Shown here: positions 11,671 through 20,503 of the stretch, in pieces | Layout of the letters: each line of letters opens with the position of its first letter | Numbering within the stretch: position 1 is the first letter of the stretch | NCBI GenBank assembly: GCA_905479495.1 | Contig: CAJQMR010000009.1 | Coordinates: 218,206 to 282,205, forward strand | Reading direction: 5' to 3' | Length of the DNA stretch: 64,000 nucleotides | DNA from: an uncultured Anaerolineae bacterium | GTDB taxonomy: Bacteria; Chloroflexota; Anaerolineae; Promineifilales; Promineifilaceae | Translations under genes and position numbers: made by a program | The notes under the pieces: model-generated | Database searches by the model: none | What the model was told of the DNA's origin: nothing | What the model saw: only the letters and a program-made list of their open reading frames with translations

Positions 11671-14600
11671 TTAACAGCCGATTTCCACACTGAAACAAGA
11701 GTCAATACCTGGTTCAAAGTCAAGGATTTCATCAATCCCAAAGTTGCCGTTTACGAAATCTGCACCGGCACCACCGCTGAAGGTGTCGTCACCAAACAAG
11801 CCGTTAAGGATGTCGTTGCCATCGTAGGCAAAGATGAGGTCATTGGTTAACCCACCTGTGATTATCTCAGAATTGTCTGTACCGTGGATTTCATAACAGG
11901 TATTGTCGCTCAAGCCAAAGGGTTGTGCCCATCGGCCTGCGTGGAACCGAACGCCATTGTACCCGTCATCGCCAACTGCCACGATGGAAGCTACGCCTGT
12001 GAACGGGCTGCCTTCTAATGCAACAACATAGCAGCCGTTGGCATTGGTAACCAATGGGAAGGTGAATTGAGCTAAAACCGGGTCATGGTCGGTAACGCGT
12101 AAATCTGTGTCCTGTTCAGCGTTGCCATGAACCACATCTACACCGCTGAGGAAGCTGTTAAACAGATTGTCGCTTACCAGAATTTGGTCCAATACTTGCA
12201 GGTTGCCTTCATACTGGTAGGTGTACTGCTCAGTAGTGGGTAATGTTTCAATCAGGTTGTTCAGCTCATTGCCTTCCAGCGTATTGACTGGTGCCGAGAA
12301 TTGGAAGTCATTCAGGTCACCCATCACAATCACGTTTGCGTTGGGGTCTAACGCCAGGATGTCTTGCACAAAGCTGTTAACAACCATAGCCTGCTGCACA
12401 CGCTGTATCTCAGAAGACAATACCGGTGGCTGCACCCGACCATAGAGCGGGTCATCTCCGCCTTTGGAGTTGAAGTGGTTGGCCACAACAATGATTTTCT
12501 GACCGCCAAAGATGAATTCACCAGCCAGCGGCTTGCGACTTTCATCCCAGGCTGTATTGGTTGGGTCAATGCGACCAGGACTGGCACTAAGCTCCACGCC
12601 CGTTGCCCCCAGGGTTACAGAGGTGGCGGTGACGGCATCGCCACCAGCACGGTCTACAAAAGTAACGCGGTCAGGACGGAAGAGGAAGCCTACGCGGATG
12701 TTACCACCAGGGGCACCACCGTCTGTCAGGTCCAAGGGAGCAATGTCGCGGTATTCGTACACTGGTCCGCCGGCTGCTTGAATGGCCGTAATTAGCTGGC
12801 CGTAGGTCAGGCTAGCATCTGTAACGCCATCATTTGTGGAGCCAGTGTTGTCCTGAATTTCCTCAATGCTGAGAATAGTCGGAGAACCCAGATTGTTAAC
12901 AATTTGGCTGGCCAGCGCATCAAATTTGTCCTGGCTGTCGTTGGGGCTGAGGTTTTCTACGTTGAATGTCGCTACCGTTAGCTCTGAACCAACGCTCGTT
13001 AGATTGGTTGTTTCGGCCGTAAAGTTGCTGTTCACAGCGGGCAGCGGATCAAAGTTCAGAACCTTAAAGTTGCCGAAGCTGTAATCCATTACGCCTACAA
13101 TTGGCCCAGCAAAGGTGTCGCCTACGCTCGCGTCTGGCTCATCAAAGTAGAGCGCATCGTCAATCATGATGCGTTCTGGGTTGAAGTCGTTGGGGCCAAT
13201 AACCACGCCACCTCTTGCTGACAAGCCAGTGGCGTTAGCACCCAAGTCGCCAACAACCGAGATTTCGCCAAATCGTGTGCCGCCAACAACCAGGGCGTCG
13301 TTTACCTGCACCAGCATGGCTTCTACACTTTCGTAGAAGTCAATGCCGTCATTTGCGGGATCGAACGTTGAGGTTGTGTTGACATCGCCTGTGGAATCAT
13401 CATCGATGATCATGTTGGGCGGGATACGGCCGCCATTGCCCAGAATGGTGGGTGCTGGCAGTGCATTGCCACTGGAGTTTACTGTGATTGTGCCGCCTGA
13501 GAGCTCGGTGGTGGAGAGATTGCCAGAGCTGAAGCCACCAGGATAGAACTCAGACACTGTAGCCACGATGGTGATAGCATCACCGACAACGACAGTGGGG
13601 GTAGCGCCAGTATAGACGAAGACAGCATCGGAAGTGGCGTCATTGCCATCTCCAACAGGGTCTTGCAGGTAGAAACCACTTGAACCGACAACGGTGACAA
13701 TGCCTTCTGTCTGTACAGATTGACCGGCATAGGTGGAAAGATGAGCTTCTCCCTGGATTTCCATGATGGTGACTGGGGTGCCAAAGGTGCAGCCAGAGAA
13801 CGGCGTACCGTCCAATTGAGTACCTGGAGAGAACAAAGCACCACCAGATGCGGCTGCATTGCTGTGCAACACAAAAGTTCCGGTGATGTCAGGGTCACGG
13901 GTCAGCGATTGGTCGTTGCCGCCTTCACTACCGTAAACGTATTCCAGGGTGCTGGAAGCGCCATCATCCAAGGTAATAGTATCTCCACCGTTGTTCAAAC
14001 CCAGAGCGCCAGATGAGGCGGTCTGGACAACCGCGCCCCCAAAAACGCCAGTCGGGGTGTCGCCACCAAAGACTACGGCCGAACAGTCGGCTGGAATCAC
14101 GGTATTGGTGGGGAACGTGTGACGAACCGAGACACCATCACTGATGGACCAGCCGCTGATGTCTAGATCTGACCCACTAACGTTGACAATTTCAACAAAT
14201 TCATCGTCGCTGCTGTCGCGGGTGCCATCACCATTTGCGTCTCCCGTGAGGTCAGTGGCTGGATCGGCCAGGAACTCGTTGATAACCACGCTGGTGATGT
14301 TGAGGCTGACAGTGTCGAAGCTGAAGCTAACGTCATTGGACATGTTGTCCGGCGGGTCTTCTGTGTCGTTATCAGTTACCTGGGCCGCAAAAACGGTGAC
14401 GGTACAGTTTTCACCGTTGGCAAAATCTGTGTCGGGGTCGAGGGTGAAGCTAACGGGGCCGCCGCTGGCAACGGCCGTATGTGATCCACTGACCGTACAG
14501 GCAATATCAAACCAATCACCTGTCGTGGTGACATCCTCGCTGAAATTGACAGTGATGTTAGCGTCGATGGCTACACCTGCTGCGCCATTGGCGGGATCGG

Positions 14601-15243
14601 TGCTGGCAATGCCTGGTGCTGCATCCCCTGCCAGTGGCGCAAATGTCCCTACCGGGAAGGGGGTTGCTGCTGTGGCATTGGTTGTTTCGCCGTCCAGAGC
14701 ATTGATGCCGCTAAAGGTCCAGTTGGCCAGGTTGAAGATGGTGCCATCGGCTTCGGTACCGGAAACGCGGTAGACCCAGCCATCCAGGTAATCCCACGCT
14801 TCGCCCGTGCCATCTACGTTGATGTCGCCGAATGTGTCTATAACTGCGCCATTTTGGAACAGTTCGATGGCGTCGTCACCGTTAATGGAAACGGCCGTAC
14901 CGTCCGTATAGTCTGGGGCAAAACCAAAGAAGTTAGTAAACTCAATTGATTCTGTGGCGACATAGATAAATTGACCTGCCGTGGCTGCATCAGCCGGGAA
15001 GGTAAACTCTTCGCCATCAGTGCCGCCGCCATTGTTGGCCGCACCAATCCCATAAATACTCAAATCGGGAATATCATTGACTACATAGAGTTCTACTGCT
15101 TTTGGAATACCACCGGTAAGGGGACCGTCTACGACACCGGTGATGAGCAAATCAGTGGCGATTGCTCGTGAGGGCACGGCCGTGCCTATCAAAAAGATGA
15201 ACACAGCGGCCAGAATAAATAATATTTGCTTATACCTTCTCAA
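11671..15243 (-). CDS. Large secreted ExeM/NucH-type nuclease with lamin-tail, Ig-like and calcium-binding repeats
   Basis: A 1190-residue exported protein, probably an extracellular DNase. A signal peptide (ILFILAAVFIFLIGTAVPSRA) is followed by a lamin-tail-like domain (about 30-190), a Big_5 Ig-like domain (STDPANGAAGVAIDANITVNFSEDV, about 210-310), a second lamin-tail domain (VVINEFLADPATDLTGD, about 318-460), a NucH OB-like segment (IMEIQGEAHLSTYAGQSVQT, about 490-600) and an endonuclease/exonuclease/phosphatase domain. Catalytic-looking motifs in that domain are ATFNVENL, SIEEIQD, ANHFNSKGGDD, MGDLNDF and TDHDPV (about 765-1080). The C-terminus has RTX-like GGxGxDxxNG repeats. The start codon is TTG, supported by GGAGGAAACA. 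Its A/D/G-rich acidic composition suits an extracellular calcium-dependent enzyme. Confidence 0.88.
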   Translation of the reverse strand: MRRYKQILFILAAVFIFLIGTAVPSRAIATDLLITGVVDGPLTGGIPKAVELYVVNDIPDLSIYGIGAANNGGGTDGEEFTFPADAATAGQFIYVATESIEFTNFFGFAPDYTDGTAVSINGDDAIELFQNGAVIDTFGDINVDGTGEAWDYLDGWVYRVSGTEADGTIFNLANWTFSGINALDGETTNATAATPFPVGTFAPLAGDAAPGIASTDPANGAAGVAIDANITVNFSEDVTTTGDWFDIACTVSGSHTAVASGGPVSFTLDPDTDFANGENCTVTVFAAQVTDNDTEDPPDNMSNDVSFSFDTVSLNITSVVINEFLADPATDLTGDANGDGTRDSSDDEFVEIVNVSGSDLDISGWSISDGVSVRHTFPTNTVIPADCSAVVFGGDTPTGVFGGAVVQTASSGALGLNNGGDTITLDDGASSTLEYVYGSEGGNDQSLTRDPDITGTFVLHSNAAASGGALFSPGTQLDGTPFSGCTFGTPVTIMEIQGEAHLSTYAGQSVQTEGIVTVVGSSGFYLQDPVGDGNDATSDAVFVYTGATPTVVVGDAITIVATVSEFYPGGFSSGNLSTTELSGGTITVNSSGNALPAPTILGNGGRIPPNMIIDDDSTGDVNTTSTFDPANDGIDFYESVEAMLVQVNDALVVGGTRFGEISVVGDLGANATGLSARGGVVIGPNDFNPERIMIDDALYFDEPDASVGDTFAGPIVGVMDYSFGNFKVLNFDPLPAVNSNFTAETTNLTSVGSELTVATFNVENLSPNDSQDKFDALASQIVNNLGSPTILSIEEIQDNTGSTNDGVTDASLTYGQLITAIQAAGGPVYEYRDIAPLDLTDGGAPGGNIRVGFLFRPDRVTFVDRAGGDAVTATSVTLGATGVELSASPGRIDPTNTAWDESRKPLAGEFIFGGQKIIVVANHFNSKGGDDPLYGRVQPPVLSSEIQRVQQAMVVNSFVQDILALDPNANVIVMGDLNDFQFSAPVNTLEGNELNNLIETLPTTEQYTYQYEGNLQVLDQILVSDNLFNSFLSGVDVVHGNAEQDTDLRVTDHDPVLAQFTFPLVTNANGCYVVALEGSPFTGVASIVAVGDDGYNGVRFHAGRWAQPFGLSDNTCYEIHGTDNSEIITGGLTNDLIFAYDGNDILNGLFGDDTFSGGAGADFVNGNFGIDEILDFEPGIDSCFSVEIGC

Positions 15244-15573
15244 TGTTTCCTCCGTGATACTGTGCCAAAGGCACGCTAAGTGGGGGATCCCTGAAAGCCG
15301 GTGGTATTGGAATCTGGCAATCAGGTCAATTAAAAACCTAATTTTGAGGAACCAGAAGGGGGTGATTTGTTCAGGCTTTCAAAGTGGGATTTCCGCAAAA
15401 ACAAACAATTTACCACCATCTGAAAAGGTACAGAATGGATGTTTCAAACTTTCTTACAAAAGCGTACCCGGATGAGTGGATTTTTAAATGACTGACTCTG
15501 CAATAATAAAGAAAGAGGCTTGCATCATGCAAGCCTCTTTTTCACCTTAACTGAATGTCTCTTTAATTGTTAA
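15244..15573. other. Intergenic region upstream of the nuclease
   Basis: 330 bases with no supported gene. It holds the DUF3352 terminator (15512-15540) and presumably the nuclease promoter. No operator-like symmetry stood out. Confidence 0.5.
15512..15540 (-). terminator. Intrinsic terminator of the DUF3352 gene
   Basis: AAAGAGGCTTGCA pairs with TGCAAGCCTCTTT over a three-base loop, followed on the minus strand by TCTTTATTATT. Confidence 0.85.
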
Positions 15574-17292
15574 TTATTCGCCAGCAACGAAGAAAATCAT
15601 GGTTGTTTGGGTGGTAGTGTCATCGGAATTTGTGCCCATGGCGAAAGCATAAATCGGATTCACATCGGTAACATCTTCAATGGAGGGGTCAACATCTTCA
15701 ATTGAAGCCAACAGGCCATCCAAATCAATATACATGACGGGAACGGTGCCACGCGAGAATGCGTCCCACACGTTTTGGTATTTATCGCTGTCTGCCAGAT
15801 TAGATTCCCCGGCAAAGAGCGATTCTATGCTTTCACTGCTGGTGGAGAAGATGAGGTATTCTTCACTTACCCCATAAGCACCAACCAGTTCGCCGTTGGG
15901 GTCTTCTACCTCATAAACGGTTACATCATCGTTGGCAGAGTCGTCTACATTTAGTTCTTGATCTTCCAATCCATCGGTGAAATCTTCGACCAGTCCGGCT
16001 AGCTCTTCACCATTGCTGCTGCCCATCATAACAACTGCGCCCAGGTCTGTCTCCAATTCATTAGCGATTAAGCCTTCATCGCTGTCAATAATGGCTACGC
16101 TGTATTCGCCATCAAGAATGGGAAACAGGTCATCACTGGGGTTGAAGCCGAACATATCGTCAAACATGTCCATCGCTTCATCTAGATCATCTTCACTGAC
16201 GCCTGCCTGATCTAGCGCATCTATAGCGCTTTGCCAGACAAGATCCAGGCGTTGCCCTACAATAAAGACGTAGGTGGATTCAGGCAGAAATTCGGCCGTG
16301 GCGATTTTGTCTGTTTGTGCCTCCATCATAGTTTGTTGCTCTTCCGTAAGGTTTTCATAGTTTCCCACAAAATCAAGCCGGATGCCTTCTGGGGTAACCA
16401 TCGCTGACAGGCCAACACCGTTTAGGCCCAGGTCTTTGATAATGTCGGAATCAAATCCTTCAACGTCACCACTATCTTCGGCAGCTTTAGCAGCGTCTTC
16501 CACACTTTCGCCACTGATGTAAACGGTGAGGGCGCGGTCGCTTGGCAAGTCGGCAATGGTGCTTTGATATTCAGCCACATCGTTCAGATTTTCGCCTTGT
16601 TGCGCATCAATTGCTTCTTCTAAGACATCAATATTGGCAGCAATGAAGAAGATCTCAGCAGAACGGCCGAATGCCAGTCGCTCATCTTCAAAATCACTGT
16701 CAATCTCGAATACAAGTGCGCCACCATATTCAACTTCGTCTACTTTGTTGTCTGATTCGTCCTCAATGGCATCAATCAAGTCTTCGATGAACTGATCGGC
16801 TAAGGCCGTGTCGCGAATGGTGGAGGCAAAAACAAGCTGAGGCACCTCGCCCTGATCCATGGCTTCAATATCCAGCTCTAAGAGGCCAATGCCCATATTG
16901 GAGCCGATCCAGGGCAAGACATCTTCCTCAATGGTGAGACCACTGGCTTCATCAAGGTCTTCGTCTATTTGTTCCAGCAAGCTGGTTGGGTTGTCGGCGT
17001 CAAAGTCTACATCGTTTTCGTCCAATACATCTTCAAAGGCGCGAGCGACTCTACTGGCATCTTCATTGGCCAGGTTCAGCGCATTTAGTTCTACCAGCAT
17101 ACCTGTATCTGGTGGCATGACGCTGGCAATGGCGTTATTGTCGGCCCCAAATAACTTGGGAAGCAAGAAAATCGCGCCAACGACAGCAATGGCTACAACA
17201 GCCAAGGCAGCAATGCCGCCAATGATAAGCTTCTGGTTGCCGCCACCGCCGGGTGCTGCTGGGCTGTTGGTAACTTGGGTTTGTTCAGTCAT
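15574..17292 (-). CDS. DUF3352 domain protein, membrane-anchored acidic ectodomain
   Basis: A 572-residue protein with a short cytoplasmic N-terminus (P/G-rich), one membrane anchor (IIGGIAALAVVAIAVVGAIFLLP, about residues 24-46) and a large, strongly acidic outside domain. The opening ASVMPPDTGMLVELNALNL and the repeated F-x-G-x-Y/x-N-L-T blocks match DUF3352, a family of unknown function found in Chloroflexota and cyanobacteria. GGAGGG precedes the ATG by six bases. Transcribed alone with its own terminator. Confidence 0.8.
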   Translation of the reverse strand: MTEQTQVTNSPAAPGGGGNQKLIIGGIAALAVVAIAVVGAIFLLPKLFGADNNAIASVMPPDTGMLVELNALNLANEDASRVARAFEDVLDENDVDFDADNPTSLLEQIDEDLDEASGLTIEEDVLPWIGSNMGIGLLELDIEAMDQGEVPQLVFASTIRDTALADQFIEDLIDAIEDESDNKVDEVEYGGALVFEIDSDFEDERLAFGRSAEIFFIAANIDVLEEAIDAQQGENLNDVAEYQSTIADLPSDRALTVYISGESVEDAAKAAEDSGDVEGFDSDIIKDLGLNGVGLSAMVTPEGIRLDFVGNYENLTEEQQTMMEAQTDKIATAEFLPESTYVFIVGQRLDLVWQSAIDALDQAGVSEDDLDEAMDMFDDMFGFNPSDDLFPILDGEYSVAIIDSDEGLIANELETDLGAVVMMGSSNGEELAGLVEDFTDGLEDQELNVDDSANDDVTVYEVEDPNGELVGAYGVSEEYLIFSTSSESIESLFAGESNLADSDKYQNVWDAFSRGTVPVMYIDLDGLLASIEDVDPSIEDVTDVNPIYAFAMGTNSDDTTTQTTMIFFVAGE

Positions 17293-17618
17293 TTAATACC
17301 CTCCATACATGGTTTTAATTGATTTATACATTGTCCGCTTGATCGGGTGACCCGAAGGAGATGCCGCCAGGCAAAAATTGTTTCTCATAAGCCAGCAGAA
17401 TGTGGATAAAAGATTCAGGTCAGCACTGGTTAAGCGAAATAATAACATAGTTGTTCAGATTTGATCGGCCAGTTCAACTAATCAGTACCTTAGTCTACTG
17501 GTATAACGATCCTAAATCGATCCGACAAAAACGGCCGTAACCCAGTTAACAGTTTCATCAATTGATTCTTCGCATAACAAACATAGGCAAAAGCTGTGCT
17601 GCTGCTACAATTAGCAGT
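17293..17618. other. Divergent intergenic region
   Basis: 326 bases between the minus-strand DUF3352 gene and the plus-strand aminotransferase. It includes one ACGGCCGT site near 17530. A TACAAT hexamer at 17606-17611 lies seven bases before the aminotransferase ATG and could be the -10 box of a leaderless transcript. No gene seen. Confidence 0.45.
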
Positions 17619-18473
17619 ATGACGATGGTTCAACTTTTTGCGGTGGAGCAAGATGGGATACGGCCGTTACCCATCCCTGATCATGTTACTGGTTTTGACC
17701 AACTGTATGATGGCCTGGCGTTGGGCGTTTATTCCGCCATGCGCACCTTCGAGCACAACAAATTTCTTTATCTGGAACATCACATCCAGCGCACGCGCGA
17801 TTCGATGACCCTGCTGGGCTGGCCTGATACGCTAGACGAAACTCGACTGCGTCAGGGTTTGCACAAAGCGTGCACTCAATATCCACTGCCAGAGGCGCGG
17901 GTGCGGTTTGACTATTTGGCAGCGCCCCCCAGCCATTTGGGTACGAACAGCCGCCTGCTCATTGGGCTAATGCCCTTCACTCCGCCGCCGCCAGCGTTGT
18001 ACCAAACAGGTGTCAGGATCGATTTTGCCCCTGATCTGTCGCGGCAAAACCCACTGGCCAAAACGGCCGATTTCGCCCAAAAGCGCCGCGCCTACAAAGT
18101 GGGGGGTGAGATTTACGAATATCTGTTGTTGGGCGCGCAGGGCAAGATTTTGGAAGGTACGGGCACCAATTTTTACGGCGTGCTCGATGGCGTGTTCCAC
18201 ACAGCAGGCACCGGGGTGTTGGCAGGCATCACGCGCAAAATCATTCTTGATTTGGCTGAGAAATTAAACATTCCTATCAGTCTGGAAGCCGTCCATGTTG
18301 CCCAGATTCCGCAGCTGCGTGAGGCGGCCTTGAGTGGCTCGTCGCGGGCGCTGCTGCCGGTGGTGCAAATTGGCGATCAAGTCGTGGGAAACGGCCGTCC
18401 TGGACCCATCTGCCAACAAATTTTGGCGGCATATAATGACTTTGTGGCGCACGAGGTTAAAACAGCAATTTAG
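17619..18473 (+). CDS. Class IV aminotransferase (BCAT / aminodeoxychorismate lyase-like)
   Basis: A 284-residue PLP enzyme of fold-type IV. Family features: the YDGLALGVYSAMRTFEHNKFLYLEHHIQRTRDS opening, the likely PLP lysine in KRRAYKVGGEIYEYLL, the E-G-T-G-T-N-F-Y motif (ILEGTGTNFYGVLDG) and the late G-V-L-A-G-I-T-R-K motif. Substrate is uncertain: branched-chain amino acids, D-amino acids and 4-amino-4-deoxychorismate are all handled by this fold. The frame is open upstream to 17562 (TTG), but the ATG at 17619 fits the family start better. It has no Shine-Dalgarno. It is the first of three genes on the plus strand (two class IV aminotransferases and a sulfotransferase-like gene). Confidence 0.85.
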   Translation: MTMVQLFAVEQDGIRPLPIPDHVTGFDQLYDGLALGVYSAMRTFEHNKFLYLEHHIQRTRDSMTLLGWPDTLDETRLRQGLHKACTQYPLPEARVRFDYLAAPPSHLGTNSRLLIGLMPFTPPPPALYQTGVRIDFAPDLSRQNPLAKTADFAQKRRAYKVGGEIYEYLLLGAQGKILEGTGTNFYGVLDGVFHTAGTGVLAGITRKIILDLAEKLNIPISLEAVHVAQIPQLREAALSGSSRALLPVVQIGDQVVGNGRPGPICQQILAAYNDFVAHEVKTAI

Positions 18474-18540
18474 CATCCGCAGATTGACGCAGATTGTTTT
18501 TTCTCTGCTCCTCCGCGCCTCTGCGTTAAAAATAAGGAGA
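18474..18540. repeat. Intergenic 'CGCAGATT / CTCCGCGCCTCTGCG' repeat
   Basis: Contains ATCCGCAGATTGACGCAGAT and CTCCTCCGCGCCTCTGCG, units that recur in variant form at 34567-34590, 54627-54672 and 56389-56430. It lies between the two aminotransferase genes. Confidence 0.6.
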
Positions 18541-18544
18541 TAGT

Positions 18545-19468
18545 ATGACTCATGGAACCCACAACGCTGTGCACGACGCGCGGAATGAAAATGTAAAAAT
18601 CTACGTTAATGGCGAACTGTTTCCCCGGAATGAAGCCAAGATTTCCGTTTTTGACAGCGGTTACCTGGTGGGGGATGGCATCTGGGAAGCGCTGCGCTTG
18701 CACGAAGGCGTGCTGGTCTTTCTAGAGGAGCACCTGGATCGGCTGTGGCAAGGCGCGGCCACCATTGGCATGGACGTTGGTATGAGCCGTGAGGAGCTAA
18801 CCGACGTTCTTTGGCAAACAATTAACGCCAACGAGATGTACGACAATGTCCACGTACGCTTCATGCTCACCCGTGGCATTAAAAAGACGCCGTCGCAGGA
18901 TCCCCGCCTGACGATTAGCGGGCCAAACCTGGTCATCATCGCGGAGCATAAGCTGGCTGACCCGGCCAGCCGTGAGCGGGGCGTAACGCTGTTCACCAGC
19001 AGCATTCGGCGCGGCTCGCCCGATTACCTGGACCCGCGCCTGAACTGCCACAGCAAACTGCACGAGGTGATGGCCCTGGTGCAGGCGCTGGAAGCAGGCG
19101 CGGATGAAGCGCTGATGCTGGACATCCACGGCTTTGTGGCCACTTGTAACGCGACCAACTTTTTCATGATAAAAAACGATGAAGTATGGACTTCAACGGG
19201 ACAGTACTGCATGAACGGCATCACGCGGGGCAAGGTGATTGAAGCGTGCCAGAAGAACGGCATTCCGTGCTACCAAAAAAACTTCTCCTTATTTGATGTG
19301 TACGGTGCGGATGAAGCGTTTGTGACGGGCACGTTTGGTGGGCTGACGCCAGTAACGAAGGTAGACGGCCGTACCATCGGCAGTGGTAGTTACGGCCCGA
19401 TGACCCACCGTTTGCAAGGCTTGTACGAAGAGCTGGTGCATGAGGCGGTAGCTGCTGGTAAACGGTAA
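18545..19468 (+). CDS. Class IV aminotransferase (branched-chain/D-amino-acid type)
   Basis: A 307-residue fold-type IV PLP enzyme, a diverged paralogue of the gene just upstream. It starts VKIYVNGELFPRNEAKISVFDSGYLVGDGIWEALR, has the likely PLP lysine in DPRLNCHSKLHEVMAL, then the cofactor-binding segment GFVATCNATNFFMIK and the conserved C-terminal D-E-A-F-V-T-G-T motif (ADEAFVTGTFGGLTPV). The pattern is closest to branched-chain or D-alanine aminotransferases. AAGGAGATAGT precedes the ATG. It is followed after 73 bases by the sulfotransferase-like gene, and the trio likely forms one unit. Confidence 0.9.
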   Translation: MTHGTHNAVHDARNENVKIYVNGELFPRNEAKISVFDSGYLVGDGIWEALRLHEGVLVFLEEHLDRLWQGAATIGMDVGMSREELTDVLWQTINANEMYDNVHVRFMLTRGIKKTPSQDPRLTISGPNLVIIAEHKLADPASRERGVTLFTSSIRRGSPDYLDPRLNCHSKLHEVMALVQALEAGADEALMLDIHGFVATCNATNFFMIKNDEVWTSTGQYCMNGITRGKVIEACQKNGIPCYQKNFSLFDVYGADEAFVTGTFGGLTPVTKVDGRTIGSGSYGPMTHRLQGLYEELVHEAVAAGKR

Positions 19469-19530
19469 ACGGTTATCGGTGGTCGGTTTACTGTTTACGG
19501 ATTACCGAATACCGATTACCGCTCACCGAA
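19469..19530. repeat. Short intergenic repeat rich in GGTAAACGG/ATTACCGA units
   Basis: Alternating GTAAACGGTTATCGG and TTTACGGATTACCGAATACC blocks give imperfect inverted repeats just after the aminotransferase stop. Confidence 0.45.
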
Positions 19531-19541
19531 AAGAAGGAACT

Positions 19542-20273
19542 ATGACCCAAACAACACGAATCTGCCTCTGGAGTGGCCCGCGCAACATTTCGACAGCGTT
19601 GATGTATAGTTTTGCCCAAAGAAAGGATACGGCCGTTTTCGATGAACCCCTTTACGCCCATTACCTCTCCAAAACGCCTGCCCGCGAATACCACCCCGGC
19701 GCGGAAGAAGTGATTGCCACGATGGAAAATGATGGTGAGAAAGTGGTGCAGACCCTGATTTTGGGCAATCATGACGCGCCTGTGCTTTTTTTCAAGCACA
19801 TGACCCACCATTTGAACGATCTTGATTGGGGGTTTATGCAGCAGACGGTGAACGTCATCCTCACCCGCGACCCGTTCGACATGCTGCCGTCTTACGCCAA
19901 GCAGGTGGCCCAGCCTGGGCTGCATGATGTGGGCTACGCGCTGCATCTGGAACTGCTCGATTATTTGCAGAGCATCGGCCAAACGCCACCGGTGCTGGAT
20001 TCCAAACAGACGCTGCTAAATCCGCGTGGCGTACTCAGCCAGCTGTGTGACCAGATCGGCATTCCCTTTGACGAGGCGATGCTCAGCTGGCCCGCTGGGG
20101 CGCGTCCAGAAGATGGCTCCTGGGCCAAATATTGGTACCACACGCTGCATCGTTCCACCGGATTCCAAAAGTACCGCCAAAAAGAAGGGGAATTCCCAGA
20201 ACATTTACGGCCGTTGCTCGCCGAATGCCAACCTTATTACGAAAAGTTAGCTACCTTGGCGATTCGAGCTTAA
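19542..20273 (+). CDS. P-loop sulfotransferase-like protein
   Basis: A 243-residue protein with the sulfotransferase-type phosphate-binding start RICLWSGPRNISTALMYSFAQR (about residues 5-26), which would hold the 5'-phosphosulfate end of PAPS, and the second conserved segment ILTRDPFDMLPSYAKQ (RDP, 3'-phosphate binding). No signal peptide, so cytoplasmic. It may be a true sulfotransferase or a P-loop relative with another role. From memory, some plant proteins fuse this kind of domain to a class IV aminotransferase, which fits its position beside two such enzymes here. The ATG at 19542 has AGAAGGAAC before it; the longer frame from 19479 has no ribosome site. Confidence 0.8.
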   Translation: MTQTTRICLWSGPRNISTALMYSFAQRKDTAVFDEPLYAHYLSKTPAREYHPGAEEVIATMENDGEKVVQTLILGNHDAPVLFFKHMTHHLNDLDWGFMQQTVNVILTRDPFDMLPSYAKQVAQPGLHDVGYALHLELLDYLQSIGQTPPVLDSKQTLLNPRGVLSQLCDQIGIPFDEAMLSWPAGARPEDGSWAKYWYHTLHRSTGFQKYRQKEGEFPEHLRPLLAECQPYYEKLATLAIRA

Positions 20274-20503
20274 ATTTCCTTTCAAAAGTGCAAAGATAGT
20301 GTGGTCATCTTTCTGAAAGTTTCTGGGAAAATTTAAACAATGCCCCTGCCAGCAGTTCGATTCTTGAACTAGACACCCCATCCCCTTCCCTTACAATGAT
20401 TGCCTGACTGTAAATCCCAATTTAAACTGCAAACCGCGCAAAGAAAGCGGCCAATTTTGCGCTTTTTTGTGCTTTGCGGTGAGAAACCGAAGGAGTGAAA
20501 CGC

